DNA of 64,000 bases from CAVXHV01 sp963761445. GTDB lineage: Bacteria; Planctomycetota; Planctomycetia; Isosphaerales; Isosphaeraceae. Of this stretch, positions 28,479 to 38,900 are shown piece by piece (the stretch's first letter is position 1; each line of letters begins with the position of its first letter). The position numbers were made by a program, and so were the translations under genes. The notes beneath the pieces are model-generated. The model ran no database searches. It saw only the letters and a program-made list of their open reading frames with translations, and had not been told where the DNA came from. Where the stretch lies: the NCBI GenBank assembly GCA_963761445.1, contig CAVXHV010000004.1, positions 682,001-746,000 on the forward strand, given 5' to 3'.

Positions 28479-29889
28479 ATGTCCACGCTACTGGCCAGAA
28501 ACGCCGAAGTACTGGTGACGATGGATGGCTCCCGGCGGCGAACTGAAGAGCGCCGGACTCTTCGCACGCGATGGAATCATCGAGCAGGTCGGCCCGACGG
28601 ACCAGCTTCCCGACTCGGCTGATCGGGTGCTCGACCTATCCGGCCAGATCGTCTTGCCCGGCTTTGTGAACACCCACCATCATCTCGACCAGACGCTGAC
28701 GCGCAATCTCCCGGCCGCCCAGAACAACAATCTCTTCCCTTGGCTGAAGGTGCACTATCGGCTCTGGGCTCGCCGCACGCCCGAGGCGACGCGGTGGTCG
28801 ACGCTGGTGGGCCTCGCCGAGCTGGCGGCATCCGGCTGCACGACCGTCTTCGACCACTCCTATGTTTTTCCCAACGGCTGCCGCGTCGATGACCAGATCG
28901 CCGCCGCGCAAGAGATCGGCGTTCGTTTTCACGCCTGCCGCGGCTCGATGTCTCTGGGTGAGTCGCGCGGCGGTCTGCCTCCGGACGACTGCGTCGAGGA
29001 TGAGGCGGCGATCCTGAAAGACTGCGTGCGCGTGATCGAAGCCTATCATGATGACCGCAAGGGTGCGATGACCCGCGTCGTCCTCGGACCGTGCTCTCCC
29101 TTTTCCGTCACCACTGACTTGCTCAAGGAATCGGCCAAGCTCGCCCGCGCCTATAAAGTGTCGCTGCACACTCATCTTTGCGAAACCTGGGACGAAGAGC
29201 GATACACACTCACGCGGTACCAGCTTCGTCCGGTCGCCTGGATGGAGACCCTCGGCTGGCTGGGAGACGACGTCTGGTTCGCCCATGCGGTGCACGTCGA
29301 CGACGACGAGATCCGCCAGTTCGCCCGCACCGGAGTAGGCGCTGCGCATTGTCCCTGCTCGAACATGCGCCTCGCATCCGGAATTGCCCCCATCAAGAAG
29401 TATCTCGCCGCCGGCGTCAAGGTGGGCCTGGGCGTGGACGGGTCGGCCAGCAATGACGCGTCGAACATCCTGCTCGAGGCCCGCCAGGCCCTGCTCCTGG
29501 CCCGGCTCCGGCTTGGTTTGTTTCCACCCGAGGGTCCGCAGAAGTTCTTCCTGCTCTCGCAGTCTGATCCGCTCCGCGCCCACGAATGGATGACCGCGCG
29601 CGAGGCGCTGGAAATCGCCACCCGCGGCGGTGCCGCCGTGCTCGGCCGCGACGACATCGGCTCGCTCGAGCCCGGCAAATGCGCCGATTTCTTCAGCATC
29701 AACCTCCACACAGTCGATTATGCCGGAGCCCTGAACGATCCGGTAGCCGCCACCGTGTTCTGTGCTCCGCAGAAAGCACGATTTACGGTGATAAACGGCC
29801 GGGTCATCGTGGAGGACGGCGCGGTCGTCTCCGTCGACATGCGACCGGTGATCGAGGCGCACAATCGATTTTCCCTTTCGATCGCGTGA
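28479..29889 (+). CDS. 8-oxoguanine deaminase-like amidohydrolase, frameshift near 28537
   Basis: About 470 residues. The family's N-terminus (MSTLLARNAEVLVTMDGSRR) starts at ATG 28479 in one frame; the rest continues as ELKSAGLFARDGIIEQVGPT in another, so the true start is 28479 and one extra G lies near 28537. Metal and catalytic residues: VNTHHHLDQT, SLHTHLCETWDE, FAHAVHVDDDE and GLGVDGSASND. These fit the ATZ/TRZ-like amidohydrolases that include 8-oxoguanine and guanine deaminases. The downstream xanthine dehydrogenase genes support a purine substrate (8-oxoguanine to urate, or guanine to xanthine). Ends 9 bp before the next gene. Confidence 0.85.
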
Positions 29890-29898
29890 GCGCATTTC

Positions 29899-30722
29899 AT
29901 GGACCTGCACACGGTAAACCGAGTTCGCCGCCCCGCTCGCGCCGAGGAGATCGCCTCCTGGGAACCCGGGTTCGCCTGGCTCGCCGGAGGCACCTGGCTC
30001 TTTTCCGAGCCCCAGGAGAGCGTCCACACGCTCATCGATCTCGAGTCACTGAGTGGCCGTCGCTCCGCGCCTCGGAAGACGGCCTCGAGATCGCCTCCAC
30101 GTGCCGGGTTGTCGAGCTCGACGAGTTCGCCGAGCAAGCCCCGCAGTCCTGGACGGCTGCTCCGCTATTCCGGCAGTGCTGCCGGTCGTTTCTCGCCTCG
30201 TTCAAGATCTGGAACGCAGCGACGGTGGGCGGAAACATCTGCATGTCGCTGCCGGCTGGTCCCATGATCTCGCTCACGGCCGCGCTTGAGGGCGTTGCCA
30301 CGCTCTGGCCCAGGGCAGGCAAGCCGCGACAGGTCTCCGTCGTCGATTTCGTGACGGGCAACCACCAGAACGTCCTCGCGCCCGGCGAGCTGCTGCGATC
30401 GATCTTCCTGCCCGCAAGCGCACTCCAAAAGCAGTTCGCGTTCCGGCGGTTCACGCTCACGAGCCTCGGGCGATCGGAAGTGCTCTTGATCGGCACCCGC
30501 TGCCCCGTGCGCGGCGAGTTCCTGCTCACGATCAGCGCGGCCACCGTCCGCCCGGTTCAGCTCCGCTTCCCGGTCCTGCCCGCAGCCGAGGAGCTGAACC
30601 GCGCGATCGCCGCCGCCGCCCCCTTCAGTCTGTACCTCGACGATGTGCACGGCTCGCCCGCACACCGCAAACACCTGACCCATTATTTCGGGGCACAGAT
30701 TCGCGCCGAGCTCGCCAACTGA
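29899..30722 (+). CDS. Xanthine dehydrogenase FAD-binding subunit, frameshift near 30053
   Basis: About 274 residues when joined. PCMH-type FAD-binding fold: FAWLAGGTWLFSEPQ near the N-terminus, then, after the frame change, LRASEDGLEIASTCRVVELD, and the second flavin motif NAATVGGNICMSLPAGPMIS. The C-terminal CO_deh_flav_C domain (FAFRRFTLTSLGRSEVLLIG) is present. One base is missing near ...CTGAGTGGCCGT. Middle gene of a three-gene purine operon, 24 bp before the iron-sulfur/molybdenum subunit. Confidence 0.85.
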
Positions 30723-30746
30723 ACGCTCTCGCAGCGGGAAACCGTC

Positions 30747-33465
30747 ATGAACTATCGGGTCAACGGCAAATCATTCACGGCGCAGCCTCGACCAGGCCAA
30801 TGCTTGCGAACGTTCCTGCGCGAACTTGGCTGGCTCGGAGTGAAAAAAGGATGTGACGCCGGCGATTGCGGCGCGTGCACCGTGTGGCTCGATGGCAAGC
30901 CCATGCACAGTTGCCTCGTCCCCGCATTCCGGGCCGAAAGCCGCGAGGTCACCACGATCGAGGGGCTCGCCGAGGGCGGCAAACTTCATCCCATGCAGCA
31001 GTCGTTTCTCGACGCCCAGGCGTTCCAGTGCGGCTTTTGCACCGCCGGAATGATCATGACCTCGGCAAGCCTCTCCGAACGCGCGAAAAAAGACTTACCC
31101 TTTCACTTGAAGGGAAACCTCTGCCGTTGCACCGGCTATTCCGCGATCGAGAACGCAGTCCGCGGCATCGCGTCCGTTGACCAGGACAGGGCCGGCCACG
31201 CCTGCGGAGCCAGCCTTGCCAGCCCCCTTGCCGGGCCGATCGTCACCGGCCGTGCGCGCTATACGATGGACGTCGAGATGGAGGGAATGCTTCACTTGAA
31301 GGTCGTTCGCTCACCGCACTGCGCACGCTCGCATCACCGCCGTCCGCAAGGAAAAGGCGCTCGCGGTTCCGGGCGTCCACGCCGTCTTCACCTGGCAAGA
31401 CGTTCCGAGGCGAGCCTTCACGACGGCCTGTCACGGCGACGCCCACGTCGATCCCGACGACACCTACATGCTCGACAACGTCGCGCGGTTCGTCGGCCAG
31501 CGAGTCGCCGCCGTCGTCGCCGAGACCGAGGCCGCCGCCCTTGAGGGCTGCCGGCTGCTCGAGCTGGATTACGACGTGCTTCCCGCCGTCTTCGACCCCG
31601 AGGAGGCCATGATTCCCGGCGCCCCGCAACTTCACGGCGACAAGGACTCAAGCTCCCGCATCGACGATATCGCCCACAACATCTTCAAGAAGATCGAAGC
31701 CGAAACCGGTGATGTGGCCGCGGGGTTTGCCGAGGCGGATGCGACTTTTGAAGGCATGTTCTCCATGCCCAGGGTCCAGCACGCCGCACATGGAAACCCA
31801 CGGCACGATCGCCTGGCTCACCTCCGACCAGCGCGTCCACGTCCGCACCAGCACCCAGACCCCTCACCTCGTGAAGTTCAAGCTCGCTTTCGTGTTCGGG
31901 ATGTCCCCCGATCAGTTCCACGTTTTTTCCGAATGTGTCGGGGGCGGCTTCGGCGGCAAACAGGAGATGCTCACCGAAGACCTCTGCGTTCTATCCGCCC
32001 TCCACACCGGTCGCCCGGTGAAGTGGGAGTTCACGCGGGCCGAGCAGTTCACCGCGGCGACCACCCGCCATCCCATGAAAATCACGATCAAGCTGGGCGC
32101 GAAGAACGACGGCACGCTCACCGCCATGCAAATCCACACCGTCTCCGACACCGGAGCCTACGGCAACCACGGCGGTGAGGTCCTGGCCTGTTCGCTCGGC
32201 TCGTCGATGGCCACCTACCGCTGCCCAAACAAGAAGGGCACCGGCTATGCGGTCTACACCAATTTGGTGCCCTCGGGTGCCTTCCGGGGATATGGTGCCT
32301 CACAATCTGCCTTCGCCATCGAGTCCGCCATCGACGAGCTGGGCAAGAAGCTGGCTATAGACCCGTTCACGATGCGGCGCAGGAACATGATCCGTGCGCA
32401 CGACCCGGTCCATGGCATCTGGCCCTCCTCCCCGCGCGACAGCATCATCGGCAGCTACGGCCTGGATCAGTGCCTCGACCTCGTTGAAAGTGCCCTCGCC
32501 AGCGGCCGGGGCAGCACCAAACCCGAGGGCGACGAATGGCTGGAAGGCCGCGGTGTTTCCATTCACGCGCAGGACTCGCACCCCCCACGGAGCATCGCTC
32601 CGAGTCTCACCTGTCACTGCGCTCAGATGGAACCTTTCATCTGAAAGTGGGATCAGCGGAATTCGGCAACGGCATCAGAAACACGCAGCGGCAGGCCGCC
32701 GCCGCCGTGCTCAACTCGCGGGCCTCGGCCATCTCCATGGACTTCGCCGATACCGACAAAACGCCCTACGACACCGGCACCTTCGCCAGCACCGGCATCA
32801 GCGTGGCCACCCTCGGCGTCCAGAGGGCGGCCGAAGCTTTGAGGGAAAACCTTCTCGACCTGGCCAGCCAGCTTTCCGGCGTGCCGGTCGTAGAGTGTCG
32901 CCTCGACGACGGGCACGTGCGCTGCGGTGATCAATCGCTCTCGCTCGAGCAACTCCACCGCGACGCACCACTGCCGCACAAGCTCCACGTGTCGCGCGAG
33001 GCGTCTGGGTCGCCTCGTTCCACGGCCTTCTTGGCCCATGGTTTTCGCATCGCCGTACATCGTGTCACCGGCGAGATCCGCATCCTGCAGAGCGTGCAAG
33101 CCGTCGACGCCGGCACCGTCATCAACCCGTTGCAGACGCGCGGTCAGCTCGAAGGCGGAATCGCCCAGGGGATCGGCACAACCCTGTTCGAGCGCATGGT
33201 GATCGACCCGCGCGGCGCCGTCGTGAACCCCACCTTCCGGAATTACCGCATTCCAGCGCTCGCCGACATCCCCCGATCCGAGATTCTCCTCGTCGAGACT
33301 CGCGACCGCTATGGCCCGTTCGGCGCCAAGTCCCTGGGCGAGGCCCCTGTCATTCCCGTCGCGCCGGCCCTGGCCAACGCCCTGGCCGACGCAACAGGGT
33401 TTCGCTGCCAAAGCCTGCCCTTGAGCGCCGACCGCATTTTCGCGCGCCTGGCCGAGCTGCAATAA
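30747..33465 (+). CDS. Xanthine dehydrogenase, fused 2Fe-2S and molybdopterin subunit, three frameshifts
   Basis: About 906 residues when joined (breaks near 31320, 31785 and 32580). Residues 1-150 hold both 2Fe-2S sites: KKGCDAGDCGACTVWLDGK with a later HSC, and QCGFCTAGM with NLCRCTGY. Then the Mo domain: RFVGQRVAAVVAETEAAALE, ECVGGGFGGKQE, SGAFRGYGASQS, and the catalytic Glu in GAKSLGEAPVIPVAPAL. Fusion of the XdhC-type iron-sulfur domain to the Mo subunit with FAD on a separate chain is one of the known layouts. First two breaks are one extra base, the third one missing base in a C run. Oxidises hypoxanthine/xanthine to urate. Confidence 0.88.
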
Positions 33466-33504
33466 AACGAGCCATCATGCGCCGACCGGCCCTGGGAGAA
33501 ACGC

Positions 33505-34187
33505 ATGAGCTCCGCACCCGCGACCGATCCGCCTCTACCCGGCGATCTCATTGCGCGCGGGTCTCCACCGTCGTCGTTCAGCGCGTGCCCGCTGACCGCG
33601 TGAGCCGCTTTCTCGAATGCCAGCGCGCCCTGATCGGCGCCGCCAAGGCCTTCCCGGGCTATCAGTCAACCGAGCTGATTCCACCATCCCAGGAACGGCC
33701 CGAACAGTGGTTGGCGATCCTTCACTTCAACGACCGGCCGTCGCTACAGCTCTGGCTCGACTCGCCGGTCCGAGCCGAGTGGGTCGAGAAGCTGCGCGAT
33801 GACATCGGCGACTTCGAGCTCAAGACCTTGCCCTCCGGCTTCGGCATCTGGTTCGCCGGCCTCGCCGCTGGACCGGATCGCCCGCCTCCGGCCTCGTGGA
33901 AAATCGCGATGACGGTGCTCTTGTGGCTCTATCCCGTCGTCATGCTGCTTGCCGTGCTCACCCGGCCCCTGATTCCCCTCCTGGGAATAGCGGCGGCGAT
34001 GCTCATCAGCAACACGCTCAGCGTGGCGGTCGGCCAGTGGCTCACGATGCCGGTCCTGACCAACCTGCTGCGCCCCTGGTTCGATGCGAATACGCCCGAC
34101 AAAAGGGTGCTTTCGATCGGCGTGCTCATCCTGATGTGGCTGTTCCTGGGATGTCTCGTGGTCCTTTTCCGCTTCGCGACGGGGTAG
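33505..34187 (+). CDS. Antibiotic biosynthesis monooxygenase-like protein with membrane tail, frameshift near 33555
   Basis: About 227 residues. GGGAGA precedes ATG 33505, but the conserved body starts in another frame (STVVVQRVPADRVSRFLECQ). The ABM ferredoxin-like fold (residues about 20-110: FPGYQSTELIPP, WLAILHFNDRPSLQLWLDS) is followed by three membrane segments (IAMTVLLWLYPVVMLLAVL, IPLLGIAAAMLISNTLSV, SIGVLILMWLFLGCLVVLF). ABM domain plus C-terminal membrane helices is a known planctomycete/proteobacterial layout; substrate unknown. ATG 33477 in the body frame is the alternative start but lacks a ribosome site. Confidence 0.75.
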
Positions 34188-34196
34188 AATGGCCTC

Positions 34197-34326
34197 GTTG
34201 AGCGCGGGTCACCGCCCGCGCCTCATAGTCGCCCTTCGCTCCGCGAAGGGATTTCTTCCCTGTTGAGCGCGGGTCACCGCCCGCGCCTCATAGTCGCCCT
34301 TCGCTCCGCGAAGGGATTTCTTCCGT
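34197..34326. repeat. Direct 65-bp repeat, two copies
   Basis: Copies 34197-34261 and 34262-34326 match nearly perfectly. Each holds GCGGGTCACCGCCCGC and the longer palindrome CCCTTCGCTCCGCGAAGGG (34232-34250, 34297-34315). Confidence 0.9.
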
Positions 34327-34334
34327 GTTGAGCT

Positions 34335-34380
34335 GTTGGGCGCGGGTCTCCGACCCCGCCCTTCTCACCGACCGAAGGTC
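34335..34380. repeat. Single copy related to the 41-bp repeat of 15.0-15.3 kb
   Basis: GTTGGGCGCGGGTCTCC then GACCCCGCCC and CCGACCGAAGGTCT, the same as the last, diverged repeat unit and its flank at 15227-15274. Shows that the element exists in at least two places 19 kb apart. Confidence 0.85.
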
Positions 34381-34442
34381 TCCAAACGTCCGACCCGTGA
34401 CTCGAAGATTGCCGCAGCACAGTCTCACTGGAATTTCGCAGC

Positions 34443-35404
34443 ATGACCACCCACGCGACCCTCTCCGCAGCAGGCCTCCCCCTCGACCTGCTGGCTCCCG
34501 AGCCCCGCACCACAATCGCCACGAGAACCTGCCTGCTCGAAGGCCCCGCCTTCGACGCCGGCGGCAATCTCTATTTCAGCGACATCATCGGCAACCGCAT
34601 TTATCGTTTGGCGCCCGACGGATCTCGCTCGATCCTTCGCGAGGACAGCGGGCGCACCAACGGCAACACATTTGATGCCCAGGGCCGCCTGATCAGTTGC
34701 GAGGGAGCCGAATTCGGTCCGGCCGGCCGGCGCAGGATCGTCCGCACCGACTTGAAGACCGGCAGCATCGAGGTTCTTACCGACCGATTCGAAGGCAAAC
34801 GCTTTAACAGCCCGAATGACGTCGTGGTCGACGGCATGGGCCGAATCTGGTTCACCGATCCGTATTACTCGGACGATCGCAGCTCGCTCGAAATGACCGA
34901 AGAGGCTGTCTATCGAATCGACCCCGACGGCAAGGTCTCCCGCGTCCTGACCCAGCCCGCGATCGAGCGGCCCAACGGCCTGGCAGTGACCCCCGACAAC
35001 AAGACGCTGTACATCATCGACAGCCATACTCGCCCCGGCGGGAACCGCAAAATCTGGGCCTTGGAAATCGCCCAGGACGGCACGCTCCGCGGCCAGCGCC
35101 TGATCTTCGACTTCGGCCGCGGCCGCGGCGGCGACGGCACGCGGCTCGACCAGCGCGGTAACCTCTGGGTCGCCGCGGGAATCCTCCTGCCGCGCCACGC
35201 CGGCGAGACCGATGAAGTGCCCGCCGGCGTCTATGTGATCACGCCCAAGGGCGAGTTGCTCGGCGCATTCCAATTCCAGAGGACCTGTGCACCAACCTGG
35301 CCTTCGGCGGGCCGGAGCGAAAAACCCTGTTCGTCACCGCCGGCAAGACGATTTTCAAAATCCCCGTGGCTGTCCCGGGTTACGCTTTATTTCCGATCGA
35401 ATAG
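34443..35404 (+). CDS. SMP-30/gluconolactonase-like protein, frameshift near 35270
   Basis: About 320 residues. Six-bladed propeller with metal-site motifs: LLEGPAFDAGGNLYFSDI (Glu), RTNGNTFDAQGRLISCEG, FNSPNDVVVDGMGRIWFTDP (Asn/Asp) and NGLAVTPDNKTLYIIDS (Asn, Asp). After RGNLWVAAGI the frame changes and resumes IPEDLCTNLAFGGPERKTLF, ending ALFPIE at 35404. One C lost from a CCC run near 35270 explains it; the longer unshifted frame to 35507 is spurious. SMP-30 proteins are Ca/Zn lactonases of sugar lactones. No signal peptide. Confidence 0.87.
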
Positions 35405-35988
35405 GCGTCGTTCAGGCAAGCTGCCCGCAACTTCCGCCCGCTCTCCACCAGTCGACTGTCAGATCTCGCCCCCGGACCCCCTCATCAGCTCACCTCTCAT
35501 CTCGTGATGCATTTTTCACTCATACATGATCTTAGAAATTGCGATGATCGCGATAAATAGGCGAGTTTAGTTGACGTTGACCCCTCTCCCTCCTAGCATG
35601 ATGTGGTGCAGGTAGTCTTTAGCGTCGTGCTTTTTTTTCCAAGCATTCCAGCTACGAGCGCGTCGAAGCAGCTCAACTCTCAGCATCGTCGAAGACATCT
35701 GAAGATGACCGCGGCACAGGTTGCGTCCGTGGCCGTCCCGCCGGAGCAAGTTCGCTCAAACTTTTCGGTGATATCACCCCGGCAATGTTTTCCGTTTGGG
35801 CTGATCAATTGCAGTGAGGCATGCTCCGCGACTTGGTGTTCTATGGTTTGAGCGGTGAAAGCTCGAGACCGTCAAAGATCTTGTTGATTTTCACGAGGCA
35901 ACAACGGCGTCTACGCGCCGCCCGCCCACTCGACCGTTTCAAGTCGGCGACGGTCACTGATTGTCCCTTATCGGCAAGGAGCTTTGCC
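35405..35988. other. AT-richer leader upstream of the giant glycine-rich gene
   Basis: 584 bp, visibly less GC-rich than the genes around it, with a run of eight T near 35631 and AT-rich patches at 35510-35580. No credible gene. Probably holds promoter and 5' untranslated region for the gene at 35989; no individual site can be fixed by eye. Confidence 0.45.
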
Positions 35989-38900
35989 ATGTCCACGAGC
36001 CGACGGCGATCCTGGCTTTTAACCCGAGCGCGCTCGACACAACCTGGGCGCCGCCGCCCCTATAGCCCACTGTCGCCAGGCGGACTCCTCGACTGGATGC
36101 TCGAAGTCCGCTGCCTGCTGAGCACAGCGCCAAGCTCGATCACATCAGAGTTTTCTGTGGCTCGTGGTCAAACCGAAATCATCGACGTCAGCAAAACACC
36201 ACTTATAGACTTGACCGGCAACTTGAATAATCAAGGCACCATCTACCTGGTCTCCACGAATCCGCTCGTGGACAGCGTTTCAGTCACCGCCCAGAACATG
36301 ATCGACGGTAGCGGAGCACTGATTACCACCGTACTTCCGTCGGGCGGTCTGCCCGGCTACAGCAATGCCTTGAACGATCTCAGTCTGACGCTGGTCGCTT
36401 CGCAGAATATCGTCAACAACGGCGCCATCACAAGCGCCGGCAACCTCACCGCCCTGGCTGGCGGCACCATTTTGAACGCACCAGCGGTGGGAGCTTCTGC
36501 CGGTTTGGCGCAGGTGCAGGCCGTGGGTGAGCTCGATTTGCTGAGCGCAACGGTTGCCAATCACGGTGTCGTGTCGTCCACGGCCGGCAGCGTCGATGTT
36601 GCGGTGCCGTCAATCTACGCATCGGCCGCTGCGCCGTTCGCCCATGGCACCGTGCCGGGTTCATTGCCCCAAACGATCAACGTAAATAACACATCAGGAA
36701 CCATTCAGGCGCTGAATGGAACGATCAACTTCGGTGGGATGGGGCTGGGCCAGGCGGCCCTTCTGACGTTGACCGGAGGCAACTTCGATGCGCAAGCGAT
36801 CAATCTGCAGGCTGGCACGGGCGCCATCCAGGCCGACGTGAACGACGTCACCGGCGCTCTCAATGTATCCGGCGGCTCAGCTCAGTTTGCGAGTGACTCA
36901 GGCGTCCTCGACCTGGGAAATCTCGATGTAGCCGGCGATCCCACATATTTCAATATGGGCAATATCGAGATTACTGGCCCCGTCACCGCCAGCCAGAGTC
37001 TGGCCATCGTTGCCACCGGCAACATTACTGCCACCAAAGCGGTCCTCATTCAAGCCACTAACCCGCTCCTGGGTGGCCAGAACGTCTACATCGTGGCCGG
37101 CGGCAACTTCATGCCGTCCGGCTCGGCCACAGGCGGCGCCCACGTACCTCCCATACCTCCAGAAATGCCGCTGCCGGCAGGACAGACCATTGATGTAATG
37201 GGCGCAAGCCCCACCGGCGGCACCATTTCTCTGGCCAACTCCACAATCAATACCAGTCCTGGTCCTGATTCAGTGAATCAGCCGGGCGGCAGTGTGACTC
37301 TGGTAGCTTATGCCGGCAGCGGCACCGGAGGCATCACCGGCGTCAACATCGTATCGGGTGGAACCGGTACCGGTGCCAACGGCGGCGTCACCTTGATTGC
37401 AGCGGGTACCGTCGGATCGACCAACACAGCGATCTCGGGAATCGCCATCAATGCTTCAGGCGGCACCGGCATGCCGCCGGCTGCGATCGGCATTCTTGCT
37501 GCGCAGCCGCTCGGCCCCGTCACCTTTGACTCAAACGGAATCGCCACCGGCTCATTCTTGCCCCCCGTTGCTCTGACCACACACGACATCCTGCTCGGGC
37601 CGGTTCCGGGCGGCGGGATATTCACCGATGGTGGCACGATCACCATCAAGACCGGCGGGATGTTTTCCAATCAAGTCGTTGTGAGCTCCAGCGGCGCGAA
37701 ACCCGGGCGCGACGCCGGCGACATCAACATCATCGCCGGCTCAATTACCCTGTACGCGGCTTTGCTGGCTGTCGGCGCCAATGGCACAAACGGAGCAAAT
37801 GCGACAGTGCCCGGACTGCCCGGACGACGGAGGAACGGCGGCAAGGGCGGCATGATCACCCTTGAGGGCACCGCCGGAATCACGATAAACGCCGGTATCC
37901 AGGCCGACGCCGGCAACGGTGGCAACGGCGGCAATGCCGCGGCCTCAGGCGGCGGCGCCGGCGGATTAGGTGGCAACGGCGGCATGGCCGGAACCGTCAG
38001 CCTCACGACCACGAACTCTGCCATCACACAGGCTGTCGGGCTTTCGATCAGTGCCCAGGGTGGCAGCGGCGGCAACGGCGGTGCGGGCGGCAGCGGCAGT
38101 TCAGGCAGTAAGGCCGGCAAGCTCAGCCCTGAGCTGTTCAGAAGGCTACGCAGAGGCGGCAAACGCGACGCGCGCTTGTTGAAAGCGCTGGCCAAGGCCG
38201 CCAGCGGCGGCAGCGGCGGTGCGGGCGGCAACGGCGGCCTGGCGACCGCGGGCGGCAGCCTGATGGCCAGCGCCGGTGCAGGCAGTATCACCTTCAGTGG
38301 CGCGCTCAACTTGAGCGGCGGCGCCGGCGGCGCTGGCGGCGGCGGTGGCAATGGCGGGAATGCCGAGGTACCTCACGTCGACGGCACCACCGGCGGCACC
38401 GGCGGCGCTACCGGCGCTTCTCAGAACGGCGCCATGGGCGGCATGGTCCAGTTGAAAACCACATCCGGCCCCATCAGCCTCGCGGCGGTCACGGCAAACG
38501 GCGGCGCGGGCGGGTCGCAGACCTCCTCCAGCGGCCGCGGCGGCTCAGGCGCCCACGGCGGCGACGGCGGCGCAATTGCCAACGCCGGCGCCGGTGCCCA
38601 GGGCGGGCAGGTTAACATTCTCTCGACAAGCGGCATCATTACAGTTACCGGCGGCACAGCGATCAGCGGCGTTCATCTTGACGGCGGCGCCGGCGGCATC
38701 GAGGCCGCCCCGCAGGGCGCCGGCTCAGGCGGTACAGGTACGATCTCTCGCGGCGGCCAGGGCGGCTCGATAGGTAATGGCGGCGGTGCAGGGAGGGGCG
38801 GTATGTTCACGATTAGCACCTCAGGCGCCGTCACCACATCCGCTACCATCAATGCCGATGGCGGCGCTGGCGGCGTCATCACCTCCACCGCCGGCGCAGG

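Noticed and set aside
35270..35507. C-terminal tail of the SMP-30 frame running to 35507
   Set aside because: Low-complexity Ser/Pro tail; the true C-terminus IPEDLCTNLAFGG... continues in another frame and stops at 35404.
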